Notes under the pieces: model-generated
Seen by the model: the letters and a program-made list of their open reading frames with translations, nothing else
Databases searched by the model: none
What the model was told of the DNA's origin: nothing
From: Lachnospiraceae bacterium
GTDB taxonomy: Bacteria > Bacillota > Clostridia > Lachnospirales > Lachnospiraceae
Length of the DNA stretch: 64,000 bases
NCBI GenBank assembly: GCA_014804695.1
Contig: JAAUZJ010000011.1
Span: 59,874 to 123,873 of the forward strand
Direction of reading: 5' to 3'
Shown: in pieces, positions 36,593 to 45,160 of the stretch
How positions within the stretch are numbered: the stretch's first letter is position 1
How the letters are laid out: each line of letters opens with the position of its first letter
Translations under genes and position numbers: made by a program

Positions 36593-38728
36593 ATGGATAT
36601 AAATCAATACATTGTAGCAATGAGGCCGGTTTTTAATAAAAAGGCATTGTTCAGTGATACTACGGAGAATTATATATCTCCGGCGGAGCCAAATGCATAT
36701 AGTGAGGTAACTATTCGGTTTAGAGCTGGCAAAAATAACATTGATAAAGTATTTTTTGTGAACAAGGGCGAGAAGTATTTAATGTTTAAAACCGAATCCG
36801 ATGAATACTTTGATTATTATTCACATACGGAGCAGCTTGATAATGTAAAGCTGAGCTATTATTTTGAAATACATGCCGGAAAGATTTCCTGTTTTTATGA
36901 TATGCGCGGAGTTGTAAAGGATATTGAACCTTATTACAATTTTCAGATAATACCGGGTTTTAAGACTCCGGATTGGGCAAAGGGAGCTGTTTTTTATCAG
37001 ATATTTGTAGATAGATTCTATAACGGGGATGTGTCCAATGATGTTTTGACAAATGAGTATAAGTATATAGGAGAGGGAACAGTCAAGGTCGAAAATTGGA
37101 ATAAATATCCTGCATCTATGGGAGTGAGAGAATTTTACGGCGGCGATTTACAGGGCGTTCTGGATAAAATGGATTATCTGCAGGATCTGGGCGTGGATGT
37201 GATTTATTTTAATCCGCTTTTTGTGTCGCCCTCAAACCATAAGTATGACATACAGGATTATGATTATATAGATCCGCATTTCGGTAAGATAGTCAATGAT
37301 ACCGGAGATGTACTGCAGTCAGGACGGGAACCCAATCAGTCGGCCACGAAATATATAAACCGTGTTTCAAGCAAAGAAAATCTGGAGGCGAGCAATGAAC
37401 TTTTCGCCGAAGTGGTAAAAGAAGCACATAGGCGCGGTATGAAGGTTATTTTAGACGGAGTCTTTAATCACTGTGGTTCGTTTAATAAATGGATGGATCG
37501 CGAGCGGATTTATGAGGAAGCCGAAGGCTATGAAAAGGGCGCTTATGTTGCCGAGAACAGTCCTTATCATAATTATTTCCAGTTTAATAATAATAATTGG
37601 CCCTACAATGGCGCGTATGATGGCTGGTGGGGGAATGATACTTTACCGAAGCTGAATTTTGAAGGATCAAGGGAACTTATAAATTATATTCTTGAAATAG
37701 GTAAAAAATGGGTATCACCGCCATACAATGCCGATGGATGGCGGCTTGATGTGGCAGCGGATTTAGGTCATAGTGAGGAGTTTAATCATAACTTCTGGAA
37801 AGCATTTCGTAAAGCTGTAAAAACGGCCAATCCGGAAGCTATTATTCTGGCGGAGCATTACGGAAGTCCTAAAGATTGGCTTCAGGGCGATGAATGGGAT
37901 ACCGTTATGAATTATGACGCATTTATGGAGCCTGTTACATGGTTTTTGACAGGAATGGAAAAGCACAGTGATGACTATCGCGAAGACTTAAAAGGAAATG
38001 CCGGTAGTTTCTGGGAAGCAATGAAGCATCATAGCGCGAGTTTTACAAGCCCTTCCCTGCTAACGGCCATGAATGAACTTTCAAACCATGACCATTCACG
38101 CTTCCTGACAAGAACAAACAATAAGGTAGGCCGTACAAGTACGTTGGGAGCGGAGGCTGCCAACATAGGAGTTAATAAGGCGGTGCTGAGAGAGGCTGTA
38201 GTTATTCAGATGACGTGGCCCGGAGCGCCTACAATTTATTATGGTGATGAAGCGGGGCTTTGCGGCTTCACTGATCCGGATAACAGGCGCGCATATCCTT
38301 GGGGGAATGAAGATAATGAGCTGATAGAGTTCCATAAGGATGTCATTAGGATCCATAAACAGAACAAAGAGTTTCTGACAGGCTCTTTAAAATATCTGGA
38401 TGCAGATTATAATGTTATAGGATACGGACGCTTTACAAGCGAACAGCAATCAGTGGTATTAATTAATAACAACAGTTATGAAATTGCAAAAGAAATTTCC
38501 GTATGGTATCTTGGAATACCTAAGGAATGTGTATTAAAGTCTCTTATGCTTACCGATGTAGACGGATATACGACCGAGTCAAAAGAATATCCGGTCATTT
38601 CGGGAAAAGTAAAAATTACCCTGCCGCCTACGTCTGCAATAATATTGCAGCATAGCGCTAAAAGAGATGGTCTTTCGGTGGACAGAGACAGCGCGGCTCC
38701 AAGTAAAAATTTCTTGCATTTTATGTAG
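36593..38728 (+). CDS. GH13 alpha-glycosidase (neopullulanase/cyclomaltodextrinase-like)
   Basis: A 711-residue cytoplasmic alpha-amylase superfamily enzyme without signal peptide. An N-terminal beta domain (about 1-115, CBM34-like) precedes the barrel. The four GH13 regions are visible: DGVFNHCG from residue 288, DGWRLDVA from 381 with the catalytic nucleophile Asp386, the acid/base Glu421 in AEHYG, and SNHDHSRF around Asp500. Large loop regions with YKYIGEGTVKVENW are typical of the neopullulanase/cyclomaltodextrinase group, which act on maltodextrins, pullulan or cyclodextrins. Exact specificity is not readable. The start has GTGGAGG about 11 bases upstream. No transporter or regulator genes accompany it. 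Confidence 0.9.
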   Translation: MDINQYIVAMRPVFNKKALFSDTTENYISPAEPNAYSEVTIRFRAGKNNIDKVFFVNKGEKYLMFKTESDEYFDYYSHTEQLDNVKLSYYFEIHAGKISCFYDMRGVVKDIEPYYNFQIIPGFKTPDWAKGAVFYQIFVDRFYNGDVSNDVLTNEYKYIGEGTVKVENWNKYPASMGVREFYGGDLQGVLDKMDYLQDLGVDVIYFNPLFVSPSNHKYDIQDYDYIDPHFGKIVNDTGDVLQSGREPNQSATKYINRVSSKENLEASNELFAEVVKEAHRRGMKVILDGVFNHCGSFNKWMDRERIYEEAEGYEKGAYVAENSPYHNYFQFNNNNWPYNGAYDGWWGNDTLPKLNFEGSRELINYILEIGKKWVSPPYNADGWRLDVAADLGHSEEFNHNFWKAFRKAVKTANPEAIILAEHYGSPKDWLQGDEWDTVMNYDAFMEPVTWFLTGMEKHSDDYREDLKGNAGSFWEAMKHHSASFTSPSLLTAMNELSNHDHSRFLTRTNNKVGRTSTLGAEAANIGVNKAVLREAVVIQMTWPGAPTIYYGDEAGLCGFTDPDNRRAYPWGNEDNELIEFHKDVIRIHKQNKEFLTGSLKYLDADYNVIGYGRFTSEQQSVVLINNNSYEIAKEISVWYLGIPKECVLKSLMLTDVDGYTTESKEYPVISGKVKITLPPTSAIILQHSAKRDGLSVDRDSAAPSKNFLHFM

Positions 38729-38776
38729 TGTTATGATATAAATTGTAGTTGTAAGACAGCCTCTTACAATTAAAAT

Positions 38777-38858
38777 GGATGGATTCCCGAGTGGCCAAAG
38801 GGGACAGACTGTAAATCTGCTGCAAATTGCTTCGGTGGTTCGAATCCACCTCCATCCA
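38777..38858 (+). tRNA. tRNA-Tyr (anticodon GTA)
   Basis: Acceptor GGATGGA pairs with TCCATCC, discriminator A. Anticodon stem CAGA/TCTG around CTGTAAA gives GTA. A long variable arm, as expected for bacterial tRNA-Tyr. No encoded CCA. It lies four bases upstream of tRNA-Leu. Confidence 0.96.
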
Positions 38859-38862
38859 TTGT

Positions 38863-38948
38863 GCCGCAGTGGCGGAATTGGCAGACGCCCGGGACTTAAA
38901 ATCCCGTGGGTAGTGATACCCGTACCGGTTCGACCCCGGTCTGCGGCA
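38863..38948 (+). tRNA. tRNA-Leu (anticodon TAA)
   Basis: Acceptor GCCGCAG pairs with CTGCGGC, discriminator A. The anticodon stem GGGA/TCCC encloses CTTAAAA, giving TAA. The long variable arm (TGGGTAGTGATACCCG region) marks a class II tRNA. No encoded CCA. Confidence 0.96.
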
Positions 38949-38988
38949 TTTGTGAAAATCATTCTAGAGGGGCTCTAGTCTGGAATAT

Positions 38989-39894
38989 TTATGTGAGTAA
39001 GAATTTCCAAGCTTCTTCCTCTGATAAATTATAGGTTTCCTGAATATTTTGGGCGATAATCTCATCCGTGATATTCAGATTACGGCATATAGTAATTGTA
39101 CCGCGGATTCCTTCTATTCTACCTTCTGCTCGTCCATCTGCGATTAATTCTTTTAATGCATTACACATATCTATTTTATCCCCCTTTCTATGGTATGTTC
39201 TTATTTTTATCAATGCATCTGCATTAGCATAATGCGCGGCTACTTCAAAAGCATCTGGTTCCATATTCTTGTAATACGAGTCACTTTCAACAAGTTTAAG
39301 CAGAGCTTCCTTATTTTCGGAATACTTGATAAATTCAAATACTTGACGCACATCTGTTTTAAATACGTCCGTATTTTGAAGTTTTCGTATTTCAATTAGA
39401 TTTATCTTATAATCCTGTACTTTTTCTTTTAATTGTTCAGGAATATCTGTAAAATCCAGTATTTCATGTAGTGATTCTGCACCATCCCAGTCTATAGTGC
39501 CTGCATACAGGATAAAAGTTACGACCGGATATAAACGGCTGTTCTTTTTAAAACCATATAAATATTCGCCATTACTTAAATTTTCATGTTGCTGCCTTAC
39601 TTCCTTACGGATTCGCAAGGCTTGTTTATCATATTCTGCCGCATCATATATCATGCTGCGTAGAGGCATAGAATAGTCGATAGTTTCTTGATTTTCAACT
39701 CCGATAATTGCAAAATTGACACCAAATGCAGTTTTTCTGATAGTATCTCTACTTTTTGAAGAAGGTAGAGAACTATTGTCGTGTATGGCGTCTGCATTTA
39801 TTAATTGATTGCCATTGTAAATAATGCCGTTAATAATATCAGCATAACGAGCCTTGTTTGAAAGAAATTTCTTCCATTTAATATCTTGTTCCAT
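38989..39894 (-). CDS. Rpn-family (PD-(D/E)XK) recombination-promoting nuclease/putative transposase
   Basis: A 301-residue protein of the Rpn/YhgA-like type abundant in Lachnospiraceae. It has the N-terminal KARYADIINGIIYNGNQLI motif, the nuclease core with AIIGVENQETIDYSMPLR (containing the E-x-Q of the PD-(D/E)XK site), and YPVVTFILYAGTIDWDGAESL in part. The C-terminal ELIADGRAEGRIEGIRG stretch resembles the variable Gly/Arg/Glu repeats of the family. These proteins are DNA endonucleases thought to promote RecA-independent recombination, often in multiple copies per genome. It lies 40 bases past the tRNA-Leu gene, in opposite orientation. The ribosome binding site overlaps a hairpin (see 39901-39919). 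Confidence 0.85.
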   Translation of the reverse strand: MEQDIKWKKFLSNKARYADIINGIIYNGNQLINADAIHDNSSLPSSKSRDTIRKTAFGVNFAIIGVENQETIDYSMPLRSMIYDAAEYDKQALRIRKEVRQQHENLSNGEYLYGFKKNSRLYPVVTFILYAGTIDWDGAESLHEILDFTDIPEQLKEKVQDYKINLIEIRKLQNTDVFKTDVRQVFEFIKYSENKEALLKLVESDSYYKNMEPDAFEVAAHYANADALIKIRTYHRKGDKIDMCNALKELIADGRAEGRIEGIRGTITICRNLNITDEIIAQNIQETYNLSEEEAWKFLLT

Positions 39895-39900
39895 ATTCTA

Positions 39901-39919
39901 CTCCTCCTGTGTACAGGAG
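39901..39919 (-). promoter_or_regulatory. Hairpin over the ribosome binding site of the Rpn gene
   Basis: On the minus strand CTCCTG-TACA-CAGGAG is followed by GAG and then TAGAAT before the ATG. The 3' arm contains the Shine-Dalgarno sequence, so a closed hairpin would reduce translation. The remaining gap up to 40228 (over 300 bases) shows no credible gene; a 61-codon frame at 40013 lacks a ribosome binding site and has no protein-like features. Confidence 0.5.
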
Positions 39920-40228
39920 CTCTCCAGACCTCCTGCTCTTTAATATTGGGTTTAAAAGCATGGATTTTCTGAAGTCACATAGAATTGTTTTAAGATAAGA
40001 CAGCGTCTTTTTGTGAATGTAGAGCAGTTGTGGATTCGAAGCATGGCTGCCCTATGTAGAAAATTTGCTTTTATAAAAAATAAGCTGTTGGATTTTCATA
40101 AAGCATATCATAGAAAGCATTTTGGTGCAATCCTTTTTTATAATAAATATAAACGAAAAAACGTTTATCTTAATTATTCCTTATTTTTAGCTTTATAATA
40201 AAATTTTTATAAATATCATCAATGATGA

Positions 40229-40283
40229 TTGACAAAAAAACTTTTGTTTATATACTTGTAATCGTCACCGACCGACTGGTCGG
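40229..40283 (+). promoter_or_regulatory. Promoter and TetR-type operator of the RND exporter operon
   Basis: TTGACA (40229-40234) and TATACT (40251-40256) are 16 bases apart. Just past the expected start site is CCGACC-GACT-GGTCGG (40268-40283), a 6+6 inverted repeat with a 4-base centre, typical of TetR-family operators on multidrug exporter promoters. The TetR gene at the end of the operon is the natural ligand-responsive repressor. Confidence 0.8.
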
Positions 40284-40344
40284 ACGAAATAGAAAAGAAT
40301 TTTAAGTATATTAGAATAAGTATATCAAAAAGAGGAGCATACAT

Positions 40345-43300
40345 ATGTTAGGAAAATTCAGCGTTAAGAAGCCTTATACTGTTCTGGTGGCGGTGGTTCT
40401 TGTAATCGTGCTTGGAGTTGTTTCTTTTACAAAGATGTCTACCGATCTGCTTCCCAGTATAAGTCTCCCATATGTAATAGTTATGACTACTTATCCGGGA
40501 GCAAGTCCGGAAACGGTAGAGATGGTAGTGACTAAGCCGGTGGAAGCTTCTATGGCAACAGTCAGCAATATTGAAGAAATCAGTTCGGTTTCCAACGAAA
40601 ACTATTCGGTGGTTATTTTGGAATTTGCCCAGTCTACAGATATGAACGCTGCATCTTTGGAGATTAGGGAGAACTTGGACCAGATTAAAAGCTATTGGAG
40701 CGATTCGGTCGGAAATCCGATAATAATGAAATTAAATCCCGATATGCTGCCTGTTATGATTGCGGCAGTAGGCGGCATTGGCATGACTGATGCAGAGGTC
40801 AGCGAAATGACGCAGAATACAGTCATTCCTGAACTGGAAAGCATTGAAGGCGTTGCATCCGCAAGCGCGACAGGTCTGCTTGAGGAGAGTGTTAATGTCA
40901 TAATTCGGCAGGAGAAAATTGACGCTATTAATGTAAAAGTTTTTGGTTATATAGATGATGAAATGAAGGATGCTGAGGAAGAGCTTGCTGACGCCAAACA
41001 AGAGATTATTGACGGGCAGGCTGAGATTGATGATGCGAAGGCAGAGTTAGAGGATAGTAAGAAAGAGCTCGTGGACAGCCAGAAGGAGCTGGATGACAGC
41101 CGGGAAGAATTAAAGGACGGCAAGCAGAAGATTATAGATGGGAAAAATGAAATTGAAGAGAATAAGACGAAATTAGAAGACGGGAAGGCGGAACTTAATA
41201 AACAAAAAGACGAAACGGCAGCAAAACTTGCTGAGGCCGAAAAGAAAATTTTGACTGGAAAAGCTGATTTAGAGGCGGCGAAAACATATATTACAATGCA
41301 GATTGCAACCGCGCAGGCTACACTTGATGCAGCTAAGGATGGTGTAGAGAAGATTGACGAGGCAATAAAGCAATATGAGGATGCACTTGCGGCTATAGAT
41401 TATATTTTGGCGGGTGGCGAAATTGATGCTGGTACAAAAGCTATAATATCTCAGATGCTCTCGATTGATGTCAGTGACATGACGGATGATGACATAAGAA
41501 ACATACTTGTAAGTTATAATGTTAAGGCTAAGATAGAAAGCGATGTTGAAGATCTTAAGGCTCAAAGAGATGAACTTAACCAAACAATTGCAATTCAAGA
41601 AGCAACCATTGCGGCATTGAACGAACAGCTTCCGGAAATAGAGAAAAATATTGCCCAATTAGATAAAGCGCTAACCGAACTTTATAAAGGCAACCTGACC
41701 GCGGCCATAGAATTTGCTAACGCACAGACGGCCATCAGCCTTGGAGAATTTCAGCTTACCACAGCAGAGACTCAGTTAGAGGCAAGTGAGAAACAGATAG
41801 AAACAGGAGAAGAGCAGCTTGAGGAAGGACAGAAGCAGCTTGATTCGGCGTGGGATCAGATTAAGGATGGGGAAGAACAGTTAAACGATTCTATAGAGCA
41901 GTTAAAAGACGCGCTTCAGCAGATTATTGACGGCGAGGAAGATTTGGAAGAAGCGAGGGAGAATGCTTATAATCAGGCGGATATGCATGGAATTCTTACG
42001 GTTGATACCGTAAAATCTCTTTTAGCGGCCCAGAATTTCACTATGCCGGCAGGCTATGTGACGGAAGAGGGTATTGAGTACCTTGTCAGGGTAGGTGATA
42101 AGCCTGAAGATATAGAAGAACTTAAGAAGATGCCTATTATGAATCCGGAAATGGATGGGGTAGATATTATTACGCTGGAAGATGTAGCAGATGTATTTAT
42201 GACGGATAACTCTGCGGATATCTATGCTAATGTAAACGGCGAACCGGGTATTATGATCACCATGCAGAAACAGACCGGATACTCGACAGGTGATGTTTCT
42301 GATAAGATACTGGATAAGTTTGAGGAGCTTAAAGAAGAAAACGATAAGCTGATTTTAATTACATTAATGGACCAGGGCATTTATATTGATCTTGTTATGG
42401 ACTCCATTATCAATAACGTACTTTTTGGCGCAATCCTTGCCATACTTATATTGATATTGTTTTTGAAGGATTGGAGACCTACTGCGGTAGTTGCATGTTC
42501 TATTCCGATCAGTCTTATTACGGCGATTGTGTGTATGTATTTTAGTGGAATTACTTTGAATGTTATTTCTCTGTCAGGTCTGGCGCTAGGCGTTGGTATG
42601 CTGGTAGATAACTCTATAGTAGTAATTGAAAATATATACAGAATGAGGGGCGAGGGGTATTCTGCAAAAGAGGCAGCAGTCGAAGGAGCAGGAGAAGTTG
42701 CGGGAGCCATTCTTGCTTCTACGCTTACTACGGTCTGCGTATTCTTACCTATTGTATTTACGGAAGGTATTACCAGACAGTTGTTTGTGGATATGGGACT
42801 TACGATTGCTTATTCGCTTCTTGCCAGTCTTTTAATTGCTCTTACTGTGGTGCCGGCGGTAAGTGCAGGTCTTCTTACCAGGACAAAGGAACAAAAAGAA
42901 GGTAAATTGTTTGGCGGATTAATGAAAGTATATGGAAAAGCACTGGAACTTGCATTAAACGTTAAACCGTTAGTATTAATACTTGTTTTAGTTCTTTTAG
43001 TATTAAGTGCAGTTGCATCATTTTCACGAGGTATAGCATTTATGCCGGATATGGACAGCACACAGATTAGTATGACATTGACTATGCCTAAGGATACACC
43101 GCTTACGGACACCGCGGAAGTTACTGATGAAATAGTGGAAAGATTAATGGCAGTGGAAGATGTAATAGATGTTGGTGCAATGGCAAGTACATCGTCTTTG
43201 GGTATGCTTTCAGGCGGAGGCAACTCGAGCACTAATGAAACAACCATTTATATTTCCTTAGATGAGGATAAGAAAAGGGATAATCTGGAAATTGCGGATG

Positions 43301-44541
43301 ATATAGAAGAGAGTATCGCAGATATTCTTGAGAAAAATCAGGCAGAAGCTGCGATTGAGACGTCTACGATGGATATGAGCGCCCTAGGTGGAAGCGGTAT
43401 TTCCATCCAGATAAAGGGACGTGAGCTGGATACCCTGCAGGAGATTTCAAAAGATATAGCCGCGATTGTTGAAAGCGTGGAAGGGACTACAGAAGTGTCG
43501 GATGGTTTGGAAGAGTCTACGGGTGAGATGCGTATTATCGTTGATAGAAATAAGGCAATAGAGCATGGACTTACCGTCGCGCAGGTATTTCAGCAGATTC
43601 AGTCAAAGCTTGCAGATGCAACCAGCGCCACTACCCTTGAAACCGAAATTGAAGAGTATGACGTATATGTAAAACATGCAAAAGACATGGATTTAACCAG
43701 AGAGTTGGTCAAGGAGCTTGAGCTTGACAGAACTAAGCAGGACGGAACCAAAGAGAAAATAAAGCTTTCAGACATTGCTACATTTGAGAGCACGCAGGCG
43801 CCTAAGTCCGTAAACAGGATTGATCAGACCAGATATATCAGTGTAAGTGCAGCGATTGCAGATGGTTATAATGTAGGTTTTGTTTCTTCCGATGTGGAAG
43901 ATGCGCTTGCAGGTTATAAAATGCCAAGCGGATACAACTATGTTATGAGCGGTGAAAATGAAACAATAACAGAAGCCATGGGGCAAGTTTATTTAATGCT
44001 TCTGCTGGCAGTTATATTCATGTATCTGATCATGGTGGCACAGTTCCAATCACTGCTATCGCCGTTTATCATAATGTTTACTATTCCACTTGCGTTTACT
44101 GGTGGTTTTATGGGACTTGCGATCAGCGGAAGCGAAGTGAGCGTTATAGCGCTTATAGGTTTTGTAATGCTTTCGGGAATTATAGTTAATAACGGTATTG
44201 TACTGGTTGACTATATTAATCAGTTAAGAGAGCGTGGAATGGAGAAAAGGGAGGCAATCATAACTGCCGGAAAGACTAGGATCAGGCCGGTTATGATGAC
44301 AGCCTTAACTACAATTCTTGCGCTTAGTACGATGGCGTTCAGTGATGATATGGGTGCTGATATGTCTAAACCTATGTCCGTAGTAACAATCGGAGGACTG
44401 ATTTACGGTACCTTGCTGACACTTGTTGTAATTCCTTGTATTTATGATATATTTATGCGAGATAAGAATGTGGGAAAGAAGAAGAGTTTTTTCAAAATGC
44501 TTAAGAAGGAATCCGGTATTATAGATGGGGAGGATGCATGA
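40345..44541 (+). CDS. RND-superfamily exporter with long coiled-coil insertion
   Basis: A 1398-residue AcrB/HAE1-like exporter. The first transmembrane helix (about 13-33) is followed by the porter region with LPYVIVMTTYPGASPETVE. At about 205-330 and again 480-560 there is a highly charged heptad-rich stretch (repeats of the type KKELVDSQKELDDSREEL), an insertion absent from classical AcrB. The first membrane bundle contains GVGMLVDNSIVVIEN (usual DD replaced by DN), and a second bundle closes the protein (LIGFVMLSGIIVNNGIVLVDY). No membrane fusion protein or outer-membrane factor is encoded, as expected for a single-membrane cell; the coiled coil may replace part of that function by crossing the cell wall. 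Substrate unknown. AGAGGAG precedes the ATG. Confidence 0.9.
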   Translation: MLGKFSVKKPYTVLVAVVLVIVLGVVSFTKMSTDLLPSISLPYVIVMTTYPGASPETVEMVVTKPVEASMATVSNIEEISSVSNENYSVVILEFAQSTDMNAASLEIRENLDQIKSYWSDSVGNPIIMKLNPDMLPVMIAAVGGIGMTDAEVSEMTQNTVIPELESIEGVASASATGLLEESVNVIIRQEKIDAINVKVFGYIDDEMKDAEEELADAKQEIIDGQAEIDDAKAELEDSKKELVDSQKELDDSREELKDGKQKIIDGKNEIEENKTKLEDGKAELNKQKDETAAKLAEAEKKILTGKADLEAAKTYITMQIATAQATLDAAKDGVEKIDEAIKQYEDALAAIDYILAGGEIDAGTKAIISQMLSIDVSDMTDDDIRNILVSYNVKAKIESDVEDLKAQRDELNQTIAIQEATIAALNEQLPEIEKNIAQLDKALTELYKGNLTAAIEFANAQTAISLGEFQLTTAETQLEASEKQIETGEEQLEEGQKQLDSAWDQIKDGEEQLNDSIEQLKDALQQIIDGEEDLEEARENAYNQADMHGILTVDTVKSLLAAQNFTMPAGYVTEEGIEYLVRVGDKPEDIEELKKMPIMNPEMDGVDIITLEDVADVFMTDNSADIYANVNGEPGIMITMQKQTGYSTGDVSDKILDKFEELKEENDKLILITLMDQGIYIDLVMDSIINNVLFGAILAILILILFLKDWRPTAVVACSIPISLITAIVCMYFSGITLNVISLSGLALGVGMLVDNSIVVIENIYRMRGEGYSAKEAAVEGAGEVAGAILASTLTTVCVFLPIVFTEGITRQLFVDMGLTIAYSLLASLLIALTVVPAVSAGLLTRTKEQKEGKLFGGLMKVYGKALELALNVKPLVLILVLVLLVLSAVASFSRGIAFMPDMDSTQISMTLTMPKDTPLTDTAEVTDEIVERLMAVEDVIDVGAMASTSSLGMLSGGGNSSTNETTIYISLDEDKKRDNLEIADDIEESIADILEKNQAEAAIETSTMDMSALGGSGISIQIKGRELDTLQEISKDIAAIVESVEGTTEVSDGLEESTGEMRIIVDRNKAIEHGLTVAQVFQQIQSKLADATSATTLETEIEEYDVYVKHAKDMDLTRELVKELELDRTKQDGTKEKIKLSDIATFESTQAPKSVNRIDQTRYISVSAAIADGYNVGFVSSDVEDALAGYKMPSGYNYVMSGENETITEAMGQVYLMLLLAVIFMYLIMVAQFQSLLSPFIIMFTIPLAFTGGFMGLAISGSEVSVIALIGFVMLSGIIVNNGIVLVDYINQLRERGMEKREAIITAGKTRIRPVMMTALTTILALSTMAFSDDMGADMSKPMSVVTIGGLIYGTLLTLVVIPCIYDIFMRDKNVGKKKSFFKMLKKESGIIDGEDA

Positions 44542-44545
44542 GATA

Positions 44546-45160
44546 ATGAGTAAAGAGTATTCATCTAAAGAAATAGCCATTTATAATGCAGTAGTTGGGC
44601 TGTTTGAAGAAGGCGCGGATTTAAATAATTTAACTGTAGCGGAAATTACGGGAAAAGCAGGTATCGGTAAAGGAACAGCCTATGCATATTTTTCCGATAA
44701 GGAAGAAATGATAGCAAAAGCGCTTTTTTACAATAGTAAGACCTTCTGTAAACAGCTTTACAAAGGTATGTGTAAAGAAAAAGATTTATATGCGAAGATT
44801 AATTATGTTCTGCTTAAGATGGAACAGCAAATACCGAAAGCTGACTGCATATTTCGTTTTATTAATATGATTTCGGATAATTCAACAATCAGTAAGCGGA
44901 TCAAAGATATTTTGAGAGGAGAGGTATCATCCGCAAAAATGTCAGCAGTCAATATTGTTAAAGGCGTCCTGGAGGGTGAATTTAAGAATAGGGAAACACC
45001 CTCCGAGGACAAAATGGAATATTTGGTGCTTAGTATTTATTCTAAGCTGCTATGTTATGCTATGTTTTTAAAAGAAGATAAATATAAGCAAGAAACCGAG
45101 CGAAGTACCATGCGGGGATTAATTTGCGATGGTATCTGCAGAGAAGTCAGGGCGATTTGA
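44546..45160 (+). CDS. TetR/AcrR family transcriptional regulator
   Basis: A regulator of about 204 residues with an N-terminal HTH: AIYNAVVGLFEEGADLNNLTVAEITGKAGIGKGTAYAYFSDKEEM in part (GIGKGTAYAYF is the recognition helix). The C-terminal domain is ligand-binding and not recognisable. It starts four bases after the exporter stop; ATG 44546 is about 12 bases after GGGGAGG, while ATGs at 44525 and 44534 lie before or against that site. It probably represses the exporter promoter at 40.25 kb and so its own expression. Its 3' end overlaps the convergent cotH gene by 42 bases. Confidence 0.9.
   Translation: MSKEYSSKEIAIYNAVVGLFEEGADLNNLTVAEITGKAGIGKGTAYAYFSDKEEMIAKALFYNSKTFCKQLYKGMCKEKDLYAKINYVLLKMEQQIPKADCIFRFINMISDNSTISKRIKDILRGEVSSAKMSAVNIVKGVLEGEFKNRETPSEDKMEYLVLSIYSKLLCYAMFLKEDKYKQETERSTMRGLICDGICREVRAI

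Noticed and set aside
38777-39894. A tRNA-integrated mobile island after tRNA-Tyr/tRNA-Leu
   Set aside because: Only one Rpn-type gene follows; no integrase and no direct repeat of the tRNA 3' end was found.
40013-40198. A 61-codon frame upstream of the exporter promoter
   Set aside because: No ribosome binding site, no protein-like pattern and biased toward codons expected from AT-rich spacer.
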